64,000 nt of DNA from Nesterenkonia sp. E16_10 (GCF_017347085.1 NZ_JADPSA010000042.1:62001-126000), one strand, 5' to 3'; counted from the stretch's first letter, positions 24,647 to 34,192 are shown. Notes: generated by a model not told the origin, from the sequence alone. A program made the numbers and translations.

Positions 24647-25756
24647 CTATCGGTATCCGTCCACCATGGCCGCCGCGATGGTCATATACGCCCGGCGGGT
24701 CTCCTCCTGGAGCATGTCCAGGTTGATCCGGTCCCCGTCCACCACGGCCCGGTCGAAGGGCACCACCACCAGCCTGCCGCAGGAGCCGCGCAGGCTCTCC
24801 TGGATGGCTTCCTTGTCCACCCGGTCCGAGACGCGCTCCTTATCGGTGATCACCACGATGGATTCCCGGGCCAGGCGCTCATAGCCGTGGTTGGCCAGCC
24901 AGTTCAGCGTCTGCAGCGCACGCTGGGCGCCGGAGACCGCGAAGCCGGCGGCGATCACGATGTTGTCTGCGGTGTGCAGGATCCCCTTCATGGCGTTGTG
25001 GGTGACCCCGGTGCCGCAGTCGGTGACGATCACCGGGTAGTACTTGGCGAACTCCGCGTGGATCCGGCGCCACTCCTCGGCGGTGAGGCTGTCCGAGAGG
25101 GCCGGGTCCTGCTCGCCGGCGAGCACGTGCAGCCGTCCGGCCTGCTGCAGATAGCCCTGCAGCGCGGTCAGCGAGTCGACCTGATCGAGCCTCTCGAGCA
25201 GATCGGTGATGCTCGGCGGCTGGTGCGCCTGGGTGGCCCGCTCACCCAGGGCCCGCTCCACCAGGTCCCCGGAGTCCGGGTTGGCGTCGATCGCGCAGGG
25301 AATGTCACCACGGTGCCGGGCCAGCGCCATGCCGATCCCCACCGTGGTGGAGGTCTTCCCGATGCCGCCCTTGAGTGAGAGCACCGCGGTGTTGTGGCTG
25401 CCCTGCAGCGGCCGGGCGATCCGCTCGATCAGCTCCTGCTCCTGCAGCTCCTTCTGGCTGGGGCCGATGTTGATCACCCCACCGCTGGCCGTATACAGGA
25501 ACCGGCGCAGGCCGCCCTGTGGCTTCTCCGGCGCCACCGAGATGAAGGGCCGGCCGGCTTCGGCGAGACGCCGGCGTTCGGCCCGGGTCGGGAGGTCCAT
25601 GGCCTCACCCTCCAACGATGCGGGGAAGACCCCCTCCGGTGGCAGCTCGGCGCCCTGGCCGGCAGCGCCGTCCGCGACCCCGTCTGCAGGTTCTGCGCGC
25701 CCCGGCGTGGGGGCGACGGCGGCTGCGCCGGGGTGCTCGGCTGGACTCTGCGACAT
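24647..25756 (-). CDS. MinD/ParA-family P-loop ATPase with disordered N terminus
   Basis: 369 residues; GGGAGGG before ATG 25756. Residues 1-90 are Ala/Pro/Gly/Glu-rich and probably disordered. The ATPase core begins at about 118 with deviant Walker A LKGGIGKTSTTVGIGMAL, then IDANPDSGDLVERALG and VTDCGTGVTHNAMKGIL, ending in FAVSGAQRALQTLNWL and VITDKERVSDRVD. Similar proteins occur near type VII secretion loci and as orphan membrane-associated MinD homologues. No ParB, MinC or Esx gene is nearby, so the role is open. Confidence 0.8.
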   Translation of the reverse strand: MSQSPAEHPGAAAVAPTPGRAEPADGVADGAAGQGAELPPEGVFPASLEGEAMDLPTRAERRRLAEAGRPFISVAPEKPQGGLRRFLYTASGGVINIGPSQKELQEQELIERIARPLQGSHNTAVLSLKGGIGKTSTTVGIGMALARHRGDIPCAIDANPDSGDLVERALGERATQAHQPPSITDLLERLDQVDSLTALQGYLQQAGRLHVLAGEQDPALSDSLTAEEWRRIHAEFAKYYPVIVTDCGTGVTHNAMKGILHTADNIVIAAGFAVSGAQRALQTLNWLANHGYERLARESIVVITDKERVSDRVDKEAIQESLRGSCGRLVVVPFDRAVVDGDRINLDMLQEETRRAYMTIAAAMVDGYR

Positions 25757-26078
25757 GGGGAACCCTCCCGCTCAATGGTGTGACACCTGAGGATTCCCGG
25801 TCCGTGCACCCTGCTGAAGCATGTTTCTGCACGTGGTGTGGAATCGGGCGGAGACAGCTTTCGAACAGCTGAACAGACGTAGTAGACCCTGTCCACACCC
25901 TACGGGAATTCCTGGTTTCCGGAAGGGGTACGGCAGGGAGATCCCGCCCGTTCAACCGGGCCCCGACGCCATCTGTGAAACCGACGGCCCACCCGGGGAA
26001 GCCGGGCGGGCCGTCGTCGTTCCTGCTGTTCTGGTGTCCCCAGCCGGCCAGACCGCAGCCCGGGCGGGCCGTCGCGGC
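25757..26078. other. 322-bp gene-free interval
   Basis: It contains the upstream region of the MinD-like gene (minus strand), a GAACAG direct repeat near 25862-25877, and a terminator hairpin at 25983-26015. No open frame with coding character or ribosome site is seen. Confidence 0.6.
25983..26015. terminator. Terminator hairpin of the GH65 gene
   Basis: 14-bp arms (25983-25996 and 26002-26015) with one mismatch and a 5-nt loop. A second copy of the right-arm sequence occurs at about 26059-26074. Confidence 0.6.
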
Positions 26079-29000
26079 TCAGACCTCGGCGGGCTGGCGC
26101 TGATGCACGCGGGCCGAGTGGGCCAGCTTCACCGTCCAGGTCTCGCCCGGAGCCATGGTCTTCGGGGTGCCCTCGACGTTGACGTCGATCGGTTCCGCCG
26201 AACCCTCGGAGAGCTTCAGCTCGACCTCATCGTGGTTGATCGAGACCACGATGGGCTGGTTGCGGTAGCGCATCCGGAAGGTCAGCGAGGGCAGCTCGTC
26301 GGGCAGCAGCGGGTGCAGCCACAGCGCGTCGGAGCGGGTCTCCACGCCGCCGTAGCAGCGCAGCACCATGTCCACGGTGCCGGCCATCGCGCCCAGGTGC
26401 ACGCCCTCGCGGGTGGTCCCGCCCTGGGTGTCGGCGAGGTCAGCCTCGAGTGCCTCCTTGAACAGGTTCCAGGAGCCGGAGCGGTCGAACCGGGCCGCGA
26501 CCCAGCCGTGGACCAGCCGGGAGAGCGTGGAGCCGTGGGAGGACCGGGCCAGGTAGTACTCGACCGTGCGGCCGAAGTCCTCCATGGAGAGCGTGTAGCC
26601 CATATGGTCCAGGGTCTCGACGAGCTCGTCGGCGGAGAAGATGTAGCACAGCATCAACACGTCGGCCTGCTTGGAGAGCTTGTACCGGTTGGTCGAGTCG
26701 CCCTCGGCCTGCAGGATCAGGTCGAGCCGGCCGATGTTGCCGTACTTCGCCCGGTAGCCCTCCCAGTCGAACTCCTCCAGCGCCTCGTAGCCCTCGAACT
26801 GGCTGATCACGTTGTCCTCGTGGAAGGGCACGTGCAGCCGCTTGGCGATGTGCTCCCAGTGGTCCAGCTCGTCTTCGAAGATGTCGAGCCACTCCGAGAG
26901 CGGGTCATCACGGCCGTCGAGGTCGCGCACCAGCCGGGAGGTGTGGCGCAGCATCCAGGAGGTCAGCACGTTGGTGTACGCGTTGTCGCGCAGGCCCGTA
27001 CCGGGGGCCTCGGCGGTGCCGTCGTGGTACTCGTCCGGGCCCATCACGCCGTCGATGCTGAACCGGTCGGCCTCGGCGTCGTAGGTGGTCATCGAGACGA
27101 AGAACCGGGAGATCTCCACCAGGATCTCGGCCCCGTAGTCGGCCAGGAAGGTGTAGTCCTGCGTGGTCTCGAAGTACTGCAGCACCGAGTAGGCGATGGC
27201 CAGCGAGACGTGGCGCTGACGGTGGGAGTTGTCCGGCATCCACATCCCGGAGCGCGGGTTCCACAGCTCGGTGGGGGTCTCCTCGCGGCCGTCGGAGCCA
27301 GCCTGCCAGGGGAACATCGCGCCGTCGTAGCCCTCGCTGCGGGCCATCGAGCGGGCCTCGCTGAGCCGCCGGTAGCGGTAGAGCAGCAGCCCGCGGGTCA
27401 GCTCGGGACGGCGCAGCGTGAGCATCGGGTACATGAACATCTCGTCCCAGAAGAGATGCCCACGGTAGCCCTCTCCGGTGAGTCCGCGCGCCGGAAGCGT
27501 CGCATCCAGGTCATGGCGGGCGCCGAACGCGGTCTGCAGCACGTGGAAGGTGTGCAGGTTCAGCGCCATCTGCTGGCGGGAGGCGTTGTCCCCGATGGAG
27601 ACCGCGAAGCGGTGCCAGAGCACGCCCCACATCTCCTCGTGGTAGGTCAGCATGGTGCGGAAGCTGGAGGCCCGCTGGACCTTCTTGACCGCGTTGTGCC
27701 AGACCGTGGAGATGGCCTGGTCGTGGGAGTTCGAGACCGCCGCGATCTTCTCCAGGATCACCGGCTTCCCGGATTGCAGCGCCAGGGAGATGTCGTGGCC
27801 GGCGACCAGTTCGCCTTCGTGGATGGCGCGCCGCATCGGGTTGCTGGTCCCGGAGGTGGTCACCGAGGTGCGGGTCGCCAGGGCGATGCGGACCTCGGAC
27901 TGGTTGGTCTGGGTCTCCAGCAGCACCGTCTCACCGTCGACCTCCCGGGACTGCACCGGGTCCAGGTGGTTGCCGGCGAGCTCGCGGTCGGCGTCGACGT
28001 TGCGGTTGGCCACCCGGCCATCGATCATCGAGCGCACATTGACGTTGCCGGACCAGTTCTCGGCCTCGATCTTCATCTCCAGCGCGGCGATCTGCACCCC
28101 GGCCAGGGACTGGAACTGGCGCACGGTGACCTTGGTCCGGCGCCCATGGAGGTCCTGATAGCGGGCGATCCGGGTGACCACGCCGCGGCGCATGTCGAGT
28201 TCCTGGTGGTAGTGGATCAGCTCGGGCGAGCCCGGCAGCAGCGGGGTGCCGGCATCCGGGGTCACCTGCAGGAAGGTCCAGTCCGGCACGTTGACCATGT
28301 GCTCGGTCTCGACGGTCTTGCCCATCAGGTCGGTCTTGAGCCGGTTGAACACGCCGGCGATGTAGCTGCCCGGGTAGTGCGTGGCATCGGCCGCGGTGCC
28401 CGGGTAGTGCCCGCGGGTGCCCCAGTAGCCGTTGGCCATGGCCATCAGCACCTCGCGGGTGGGCTCCAGCTTCGGATCGAACCCGTCGTAGGAGAGCACC
28501 CAGTCCGAGTCGTAGGGGCGGGTGGTGCGGGTGGAGAGGTTCATCACGGCGAGATCGGTGACCACGACGTCGGCGCCGGCCTCCTTCAGCCGGGCCGGGT
28601 CCTGGCCGCGGTTGAGTCCCACGACCATCCCGAAGTCTCCGGCGCGTCCGGCCTGGACCCCTGAGGCCGCATCCTCGATCACGATCGTGTCCTGGGGCTC
28701 CACGCGCAGCAGCTCGGCGGCGTGGAGGAACATATGCGGGTTCGGCTTGCCGGGCAGGCCCAGCTCCAGCGCGTCGGAGCCGTCGACGATCACGGTGAAC
28801 GCGTCGAGCAGCCCCGCGATGGTGAGCACCTCGCGGCCGTTGCGCGAGGAGGTCACCAGGGCGGTGGGGATCCCGTCCTTGCGCAGCTGTTCGATCAGCT
28901 CCACGGTGGTGTGGAAGACCTCCACGCCGTCCCGGGCGAGCACGGACTCGAAATAGCCCTGCTTGCGCGCGGCGAGCCCATTGACGGTCAGCGAGTTGGG

Positions 29001-29300
29001 GGCGTCATCCGGCCTGCCCTCGGGCAGGTCGAGGCCGCGCGCCTTCAGCAGCGAGCGCACCCCGTCCTCCCGGGGCCGGCCGTCGACGAAGTTCAGGTAG
29101 TCCTCTTCGGTGAACTCCGGCTGCGGGGAGCCGGCGATCTCCGGCAGGGCAGTGTCGAAGAGTTCCTTCCATGCGCGCGTGTGCACCCCGGCGGTGTCGG
29201 TGACGACCCCGTCCATATCGAAGATCACGGCACGGAAATGACGCAGCGCATGGCGCTTGGCTTCAGCGCTGTGTCGGAACGGATTCTCAAAGGGGTGCAT
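26079..29300 (-). CDS. Fusion of beta-phosphoglucomutase-type HAD and GH65 disaccharide phosphorylase
   Basis: 1073 residues. ATG 29300 opens just before the HAD domain. Residues 20-250 are a beta-phosphoglucomutase: FDMDGVVTDT (Asp28/Asp30), TSSRNG, GKPNP (Lys185), EDAASG. Residues about 265-1065 are GH65: GYWGTRG, FWDEMFMYP and GPDEYHDG with general acid Glu757, ending in a C-terminal beta sandwich. GH65 splits maltose, trehalose or kojibiose with phosphate to beta-glucose-1-phosphate, which the fused mutase turns into glucose-6-phosphate. Which disaccharide is not visible. Mycobacterial relatives keep these as neighbouring genes. Divergent from the thioesterase. Confidence 0.92.
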   Translation of the reverse strand: MHPFENPFRHSAEAKRHALRHFRAVIFDMDGVVTDTAGVHTRAWKELFDTALPEIAGSPQPEFTEEDYLNFVDGRPREDGVRSLLKARGLDLPEGRPDDAPNSLTVNGLAARKQGYFESVLARDGVEVFHTTVELIEQLRKDGIPTALVTSSRNGREVLTIAGLLDAFTVIVDGSDALELGLPGKPNPHMFLHAAELLRVEPQDTIVIEDAASGVQAGRAGDFGMVVGLNRGQDPARLKEAGADVVVTDLAVMNLSTRTTRPYDSDWVLSYDGFDPKLEPTREVLMAMANGYWGTRGHYPGTAADATHYPGSYIAGVFNRLKTDLMGKTVETEHMVNVPDWTFLQVTPDAGTPLLPGSPELIHYHQELDMRRGVVTRIARYQDLHGRRTKVTVRQFQSLAGVQIAALEMKIEAENWSGNVNVRSMIDGRVANRNVDADRELAGNHLDPVQSREVDGETVLLETQTNQSEVRIALATRTSVTTSGTSNPMRRAIHEGELVAGHDISLALQSGKPVILEKIAAVSNSHDQAISTVWHNAVKKVQRASSFRTMLTYHEEMWGVLWHRFAVSIGDNASRQQMALNLHTFHVLQTAFGARHDLDATLPARGLTGEGYRGHLFWDEMFMYPMLTLRRPELTRGLLLYRYRRLSEARSMARSEGYDGAMFPWQAGSDGREETPTELWNPRSGMWMPDNSHRQRHVSLAIAYSVLQYFETTQDYTFLADYGAEILVEISRFFVSMTTYDAEADRFSIDGVMGPDEYHDGTAEAPGTGLRDNAYTNVLTSWMLRHTSRLVRDLDGRDDPLSEWLDIFEDELDHWEHIAKRLHVPFHEDNVISQFEGYEALEEFDWEGYRAKYGNIGRLDLILQAEGDSTNRYKLSKQADVLMLCYIFSADELVETLDHMGYTLSMEDFGRTVEYYLARSSHGSTLSRLVHGWVAARFDRSGSWNLFKEALEADLADTQGGTTREGVHLGAMAGTVDMVLRCYGGVETRSDALWLHPLLPDELPSLTFRMRYRNQPIVVSINHDEVELKLSEGSAEPIDVNVEGTPKTMAPGETWTVKLAHSARVHQRQPAEV

Positions 29301-29462
29301 ATCTGCCTCACGCTGAGATGGTTCTAAGGTCGGATGGCTGCCCAGGAACGGGTGCTGCTCCGTCTGGATACGGTGCCCCATCCTAGGTCTCTTGGGTTAA
29401 CGATATACACCCGTCCTGTTACGACCTATGGCGCAGGTCTCCTGCGCGGGGGTGCTAGCGTC

Positions 29463-30413
29463 ATGGGCATGGCGCGGCGAAGCAGCATCGAACTGACTTT
29501 TCGAGAGGTGGCGGGCCCCTCTCCGGACTCCTATGTGGCCGCCGGCACGGTGGTGGACTGGATCGATAAGACCGCCTACGCCTGCGCCGCCTCCTGGACC
29601 CGGACCGACTGCGTGACCTCCTATGTGGGCAATATGCACTTCACCGTGCCGGTCCCGCGCGAGACGCCGGTCACGGTGCAGGCCCGGGTGGTCCACACCG
29701 GGCGCACCTCGGTGCACATTCAGACCCGGGTGCTGATCCGCAAGGAGGAGGGCTGGGTGGTCTGCACCGAGTGCTTCATGATCTACGTGGCCGTGGGCGA
29801 CGACGGGGAGCCCGCCGCCGCCGCCGGGTTCGAGCCGCAGACCGAGCTGGAGCGGCGACGAGACCTCGATGCCTCCCAGCGGATGGTCTACCGCCGGCAG
29901 ATGGAGGAGACCATCCAGTCGCTGCCTGAGGGCATGGGCAGCTCCGAGGCGCTGACCCTGCGCTTCCTGGCCGACACCGATGAGCGCTACCCCGATGGGA
30001 AGATCCGTGGCGGCGCGGTGATGAAGTGGATCGATAAGACCGCTGAGATCTGCGCCGAGCGCTACAGCGGCCATGAGGTCGCCGCCGTGCTCACCGGAGG
30101 GGTCCGGTTCTACCGCCCGGTGACCGTGGGGGACCTGGTGGAGGTCGATGCCCGGCTGGTGCTCACCGGCTCCAAGTCCATGCACGTGCTGGTCCGGGTC
30201 CGCGCCGGGGACCGCCGGGTGAAACACCCCGAGGTGGTGGCCTATGGGCTTCCGGTGATGGTCGCCCCGGACGGCACCGGGTCCGCCCGGCCGATCGCAC
30301 CCTGGGAGCCGATCACCGATGAGGACCATGCGGTGGCGGCTCAGGCGCGCAAGCTGCGTGACCTGCGCAACGCCACCCTGTTGACGCCGAGCCCGATCAC
30401 CTCGCAGAACTGA
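29463..30413 (+). CDS. Double-hotdog acyl-CoA thioesterase
   Basis: 316 residues built of two hotdog domains, each with the BACH-type pattern: GTVVDWIDKTAYACAASW near residue 30 and GGAVMKWIDKTAEICAERYSG near 185, each followed by HFTVPVPRETPV or RFYRPVTVGDLV. Hydrolyses acyl-CoA to free acid and CoA. ATG 29463 has a G-rich stretch before it; ATG 29469, 7 nt after TAGCGT, would be a leaderless alternative. Divergent from the GH65 fusion. Confidence 0.85.
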   Translation: MGMARRSSIELTFREVAGPSPDSYVAAGTVVDWIDKTAYACAASWTRTDCVTSYVGNMHFTVPVPRETPVTVQARVVHTGRTSVHIQTRVLIRKEEGWVVCTECFMIYVAVGDDGEPAAAAGFEPQTELERRRDLDASQRMVYRRQMEETIQSLPEGMGSSEALTLRFLADTDERYPDGKIRGGAVMKWIDKTAEICAERYSGHEVAAVLTGGVRFYRPVTVGDLVEVDARLVLTGSKSMHVLVRVRAGDRRVKHPEVVAYGLPVMVAPDGTGSARPIAPWEPITDEDHAVAAQARKLRDLRNATLLTPSPITSQN

Positions 30414-30438
30414 CCCTGTCACTTCACGGAACTAAGCT
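30410..30438 (+). promoter_or_regulatory. Promoter for leaderless CPBP gene
   Basis: CTGACC (30410-30415), 17 nt, TAAGCT (30433-30438); the ATG at 30447 follows after 8 nt with no ribosome site, so the mRNA is probably leaderless. Confidence 0.55.
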
Positions 30439-30446
30439 GGTACGCG

Positions 30447-31532
30447 ATGACTCAGCCTCCGCAGAACCCCTATGGCCACGACCCGCGCTACCCGGCGCCC
30501 GATGTCTACGGCCCCGGGGCCGGCCTCTACGGCCAGCCCCCGCAGGAGCACGCCCAGCCCGCGTACCCCTACGGCCAGCCGCCGCAGCCTGGCCCGCCGC
30601 AGCAGCCCGGTCAGCCGGGCCAGGGCGGGTGGCCGCCGGCGTCGTACCCGCCGCGCAAGCGGCAGCGCGACTCGGAGCCCGGCCGGTTCGTCTGGGGAGA
30701 TCTCATCGCGGTGCTGGCCTACGTGGTCGTCATGCTGGTCGGCGGGGTGAGCCTGCTGGCCCTGGTCCCGCCGTTCTCCACGATGCTGGGCTCCGGGGTC
30801 GAGCAGCAGGAGCAGCAGGCGCTGTTCCTGATCAACGTCATCGGCTACGGCGTGATGGTGGTCATCGCGCTCGCGCTCTCCGCAAAGGCCCTGTGGCGCT
30901 CGGTGCGCGCCTTCGGTCATCTGTGGTGGCTGAAGCTGCTGCTGGTGCCCGTGGCCTGGGTGGGCACGCTGATCCTCACCGCGCTGGTGGTGCTGAGCCT
31001 GGGCGGGGAGCCGGAGACCTCGGAGAACCAGCTCGCGATCGAGTCGATGCTGGCCTTCGTGCCGTTTCTGGCCGCGGTGCTGGTGATGGGGCTGCTGGGC
31101 CCCTATGTGGAGGAATACTTCTTCCGCCACCTGCTCATCGGCAAGCTCTCCCGGTATATCAACATCTGGATCTGCGGGGTCATCTCGGTGATCACGTTCC
31201 CGCTGCTGCACTTCATCCCGGCCCTGGTGCTGATGCTGGCCGACCCCAGCGCCCCCACGGATCTGACCGTGATCTCGGTGGTGCCCTACGTGGTGATGGG
31301 CTCGGTGTTCACCCTGGCCTACATCCTCACCGGGCGCTCGCTGATCTATGCCTGGCTGCTGCATGCCTTCAACAACGTCATGGCCCTGGTGATGGCCTAC
31401 TTCGTCCAGCCCCAGCTCGAGCAGTTCCTCGAGGACAGCGGGATCGACGACGTCGGCGGCCTGGTCGCGCACACCGGTGCGGTGCTGCGGGTGCTCACCG
31501 AGACCACCCTGGCGCTGACCGGCGGCAAGTGA
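30447..31532 (+). CDS. CPBP-family intramembrane metalloprotease
   Basis: 361 residues. The first 75 are Pro/Gln/Tyr/Gly-rich and cytoplasmic. Then about eight membrane helices carrying the CPBP motifs: VEEYFFRHLL (paired Glu and Arg), PLLHF, and HAFNN, which form the intramembrane active site of Rce1/Abi proteases. Bacterial members cut membrane peptides or act in bacteriocin immunity. Start is leaderless by position. The MATE gene follows 16 nt later, probably co-transcribed. Confidence 0.88.
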   Translation: MTQPPQNPYGHDPRYPAPDVYGPGAGLYGQPPQEHAQPAYPYGQPPQPGPPQQPGQPGQGGWPPASYPPRKRQRDSEPGRFVWGDLIAVLAYVVVMLVGGVSLLALVPPFSTMLGSGVEQQEQQALFLINVIGYGVMVVIALALSAKALWRSVRAFGHLWWLKLLLVPVAWVGTLILTALVVLSLGGEPETSENQLAIESMLAFVPFLAAVLVMGLLGPYVEEYFFRHLLIGKLSRYINIWICGVISVITFPLLHFIPALVLMLADPSAPTDLTVISVVPYVVMGSVFTLAYILTGRSLIYAWLLHAFNNVMALVMAYFVQPQLEQFLEDSGIDDVGGLVAHTGAVLRVLTETTLALTGGK

Positions 31533-31548
31533 ACCAGCAGCACCCCTG

Positions 31549-32910
31549 ATGCCCTCGACCCCTGAATCTGAGTCTGCGCCCGCGCGCGATCCGCGCCCCC
31601 TGGGTCGGCAGATCCTGGCCCTGGCGGTCCCCGCCCTCGGGGCGCTGGTGGCCGAGCCGCTGTTCCTGCTGGCGGACACCGCGATCATCGGACGGCTCGG
31701 TGTGGAGGAGCTCGCGGGTGCGGCGCTGGGCATCACCGTGATGCACACCGTCACCGGGCTGATGATCTTCCTGGCGTACTCGACCACACCGGCGGTGGCG
31801 CGCTTCGTCGGCGCCGGTCGGCTCTCCCGGGCGCTCGCCGCGGGCCGCGACGGGCTCTGGCTCGCGGTGATGCTCGGAGCGGTGCTGGCCTTCGCCGGAC
31901 TGGCCTTCGGTGAGCAGCTGCTGCTGGCCATGGGCAGCTCCGGAGAGGTGCAGGTCCACGCCTGGAACTACCTGCTCTGGTCGCTGCCAGGGGTCCCGGC
32001 GATCCTGCTGGTCTTCGCCGCCGTCGGGATGCTGCGCGGACTCCAGGACACCAAGACCCCGCTGGTCGTGGCCGCCGTGGGCTTCGGCGCGAACATCGTG
32101 CTGAACCTGATCCTGGTGCACCCGCTGGGGCTGGGCACCGCCGGCGCCGCCCTCGGCACCTCGATCGCCCAGTGGGGGATGGCGATCACCTACCTGGTGA
32201 TGCTCCTGCCCCGGATGCGCGCCGCCGGAGTTCCCCTGGGGGTGGACCCGATCGCGCTGCGCCAGGCGGCCAGCGTGGGGTCCTGGATGATGCTGCGCAC
32301 GGTCTCGCTGCGCGCCGCCATCGTGGCCACGGTCCTGGTCGCCACCGACCTGGGGGCCCACACCCTCGCGGCGCACCAGGTGGCCTTCACCATCTTCTCC
32401 ACCCTGGCCTTCGTGCTCGATGCCCTGGCCATCGCGGCGCAGGCGCTGATCGGCAAGGAGCTCGGCGCCTCCCGGGTGACGGCGGCCAAGGCGATGACCC
32501 GCACGATGATCCGCTGGGGCCTGGGATTCGGCGTGATCACCGGCGGGCTGATCGCGCTGGCCGCCCCGTTCGCCCCGGTGCTGTTCACCCCGAATGAGCG
32601 GGTCGCCGCCGGGATCACCGCCGCGCTGCTCGTGATGGCGGTGGCTCAGCCGCTCGCCGGCTTCGTGTTCGTGCTCGACGGGGTGCTCATGGGCGCCGGG
32701 GACGTGCGCTATCTCGCCGTCGCCGGCCTGGTCAACCTTGCGGTGTACCTGCCGCTGCTCTGGTGGATCGCCGGCGCCGGGTTCACCGGAGCCGAGGCGA
32801 TCGTGTGGCTCTGGTCCGGGTTCGCGGTGGTCTTCATGGGCGCCCGCGGGGTCACGCTCGGGGTCCGCGCCTACGGGGAACGCTGGATGATCCCCGGCGA
32901 ACACCGGTGA
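31549..32910 (+). CDS. MATE-family efflux transporter (DinF-like)
   Basis: 453 residues, twelve membrane helices in two homologous halves. MATE markers: ILALAVPALGALVAEPLFLLADTAIIGRLG at the N terminus, the loop QDTKTPLVVAAVG, and QALIGKELGA in the second half, all DinF-type. Exports drugs or metabolites against sodium or protons. It has no clear ribosome site and starts 16 nt after the CPBP gene, so translation is probably coupled. Confidence 0.9.
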   Translation: MPSTPESESAPARDPRPLGRQILALAVPALGALVAEPLFLLADTAIIGRLGVEELAGAALGITVMHTVTGLMIFLAYSTTPAVARFVGAGRLSRALAAGRDGLWLAVMLGAVLAFAGLAFGEQLLLAMGSSGEVQVHAWNYLLWSLPGVPAILLVFAAVGMLRGLQDTKTPLVVAAVGFGANIVLNLILVHPLGLGTAGAALGTSIAQWGMAITYLVMLLPRMRAAGVPLGVDPIALRQAASVGSWMMLRTVSLRAAIVATVLVATDLGAHTLAAHQVAFTIFSTLAFVLDALAIAAQALIGKELGASRVTAAKAMTRTMIRWGLGFGVITGGLIALAAPFAPVLFTPNERVAAGITAALLVMAVAQPLAGFVFVLDGVLMGAGDVRYLAVAGLVNLAVYLPLLWWIAGAGFTGAEAIVWLWSGFAVVFMGARGVTLGVRAYGERWMIPGEHR

Positions 32911-32958
32911 GCCGCCGGGGCGGGCCCCTGGTGGGGTCGGTCCTCCGGGGCGCAGCGG

Positions 32959-32964
32959 TAGACT
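32959..32964 (+). promoter_or_regulatory. -10 box TAGACT of a leaderless gene
   Basis: 7 nt before the GTG at 32972, no ribosome site between. Confidence 0.55.
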
Positions 32965-32971
32965 CTGCTGC

Positions 32972-33541
32972 GTGCCTGTGAAGAAGACCCCCGCCACCAC
33001 CGCCGAAGAGCTGACCCGCCCGGTCTGGCTGCGCGCGGTCATCACCGTCGCCTTCGCCGTGGTCGCGATCTTCTGGCAGGGAGAGACCGTCACCCTGCTG
33101 AAGTTCTCGATCGCCGGGTACTTCGTGCTCGGCGCCACGGCCGTCTGGGACTACGCCAAGGTCGAGGCGGTGCCGCTCACTCTGCGCGGCCCGCTGGCCA
33201 TGGGCGCCGCGGCGTGGGTGCTCTCAGGAGTGGCGGTGATCTTCGTGGACACCGCCGCCGCGGCAGCCGTGGTGGCGGCCATCGGATTCGCCGCCATGGG
33301 GGCAGCCGAGCTCGTCGGAGGCTTCCGGGCCCGGCATGACTTCGTGCCGGCTCGGGACCAGATCATCCTGGGCGCCGTGGGCCTGCTCACCGCGATCGGT
33401 CTCGCGATCGGGCTCCAGCTGGACCCGCATGGGATTCTCGGAGTCGCGGGCATGGGCGTGGTCATCATGGCGGTGGTGCTGTTGATCAGCGGTTCCGGGC
33501 TGCTCCACGACGCCAAGCGGGGACGTGCCTCGACTCGTTGA
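32972..33541 (+). CDS. HdeD/DUF308-like membrane protein
   Basis: 189 residues, six membrane segments of about 20 residues each with short loops, Ala/Val/Gly-rich, with a basic tail (KRGRASTR). The repeat-like pattern of paired helices resembles the acid-resistance membrane protein HdeD and DUF308 proteins. Start is GTG 32972, leaderless behind TAGACT. Function unknown; nothing in the neighbourhood points to one. Confidence 0.65.
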   Translation: MPVKKTPATTAEELTRPVWLRAVITVAFAVVAIFWQGETVTLLKFSIAGYFVLGATAVWDYAKVEAVPLTLRGPLAMGAAAWVLSGVAVIFVDTAAAAAVVAAIGFAAMGAAELVGGFRARHDFVPARDQIILGAVGLLTAIGLAIGLQLDPHGILGVAGMGVVIMAVVLLISGSGLLHDAKRGRASTR

Positions 33542-33655
33542 GTCGCCGAATCAGCACCGTTCTACTACAGCACGTAGAATTGATCCGAGGGCCCCGCGCC
33601 GCAGGCGCGGGCCGGCACAGACCACACATCGATGCTCAGGAACGAGGAACTCCCA

Positions 33656-34069
33656 GTGGCTGAAGACGATAAGGGGCGCCGTTCTCTGCTCGAGACGGTC
33701 AAGGCTCCGCTGATCTTCTCCTTCGCCATGGGATTCGTGGCGGGCTTCGTGACGCTGATCACCGCCTCCGGCGGCACCGACAACCCGGCACGGCTGGATC
33801 TGGGGCTGATCGCGTTCGGGATCGGCTTCATCGCGACGCTGCTGGTGATCTCGATGCTGCACCTGGCTTCGCGGGAGAACCCGGAGGAGCTCGCCGAGGG
33901 CTCGGGCGTGAATCGGAACTCCGAAGAGCTCTACCGCCAGCAGGTGGCGACGCGCCGCGAAGCGGCACGCCGCAAGAAGGCCGATGAAGCGGCCAAGGCG
34001 CGGCGCGAGGCCGGGGAGCCTGAGGGCGACGACGAGCCCACCTACGGGCGCCGCAACGACCGCGACTGA
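33656..34069 (+). CDS. Small two-helix membrane protein with charged C-terminal tail
   Basis: 137 residues from GTG 33656, with GAGGAAC upstream and a TAGAAT box at 33575-33580. Two membrane helices (about 20-40 and 55-75) and a highly charged Arg/Lys/Glu/Ala tail (RREAARRKKADEAAKARREAG), probably helical and cytoplasmic. I do not recognise the family; similar small proteins are common in Micrococcales. A 15-bp tandem repeat array starts 18 nt after its stop. Confidence 0.7.
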   Translation: MAEDDKGRRSLLETVKAPLIFSFAMGFVAGFVTLITASGGTDNPARLDLGLIAFGIGFIATLLVISMLHLASRENPEELAEGSGVNRNSEELYRQQVATRREAARRKKADEAAKARREAGEPEGDDEPTYGRRNDRD

Positions 34070-34087
34070 GCCCGAACTGGCTGCACG

Positions 34088-34192
34088 CGGACGTGCAGAA
34101 TCCCGACGTGCACAATGCGGCCGTGCAGAATGCGGACGTGCAGAATCCCGACATGCGGCGCCCCGATATGCAGAACCCGGACCGGCTGAATC
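34088..34192. repeat. Seven tandem copies of a 15-bp unit
   Basis: Units of the type CGGACGTGCAGAATC at 34088, 34103, 34118, 34133, 34148, 34163 and 34178, the last three diverged. 15 bp is five codons; in the +1 frame it reads DVQNP-type pentapeptides to a stop, on the minus strand SGFCT-type. No start or ribosome site supports either. Confidence 0.85.

Noticed and set aside
25858-25880. LexA (SOS) box TCGAAC
   Set aside because: The second half-site is GAACAG, a direct repeat, where GTTCGA is required.
25821-28664. 947-codon open frame on the plus strand
   Set aside because: Antisense to the GH65 fusion gene, whose motifs are unambiguous; composition is that of a shadow frame.
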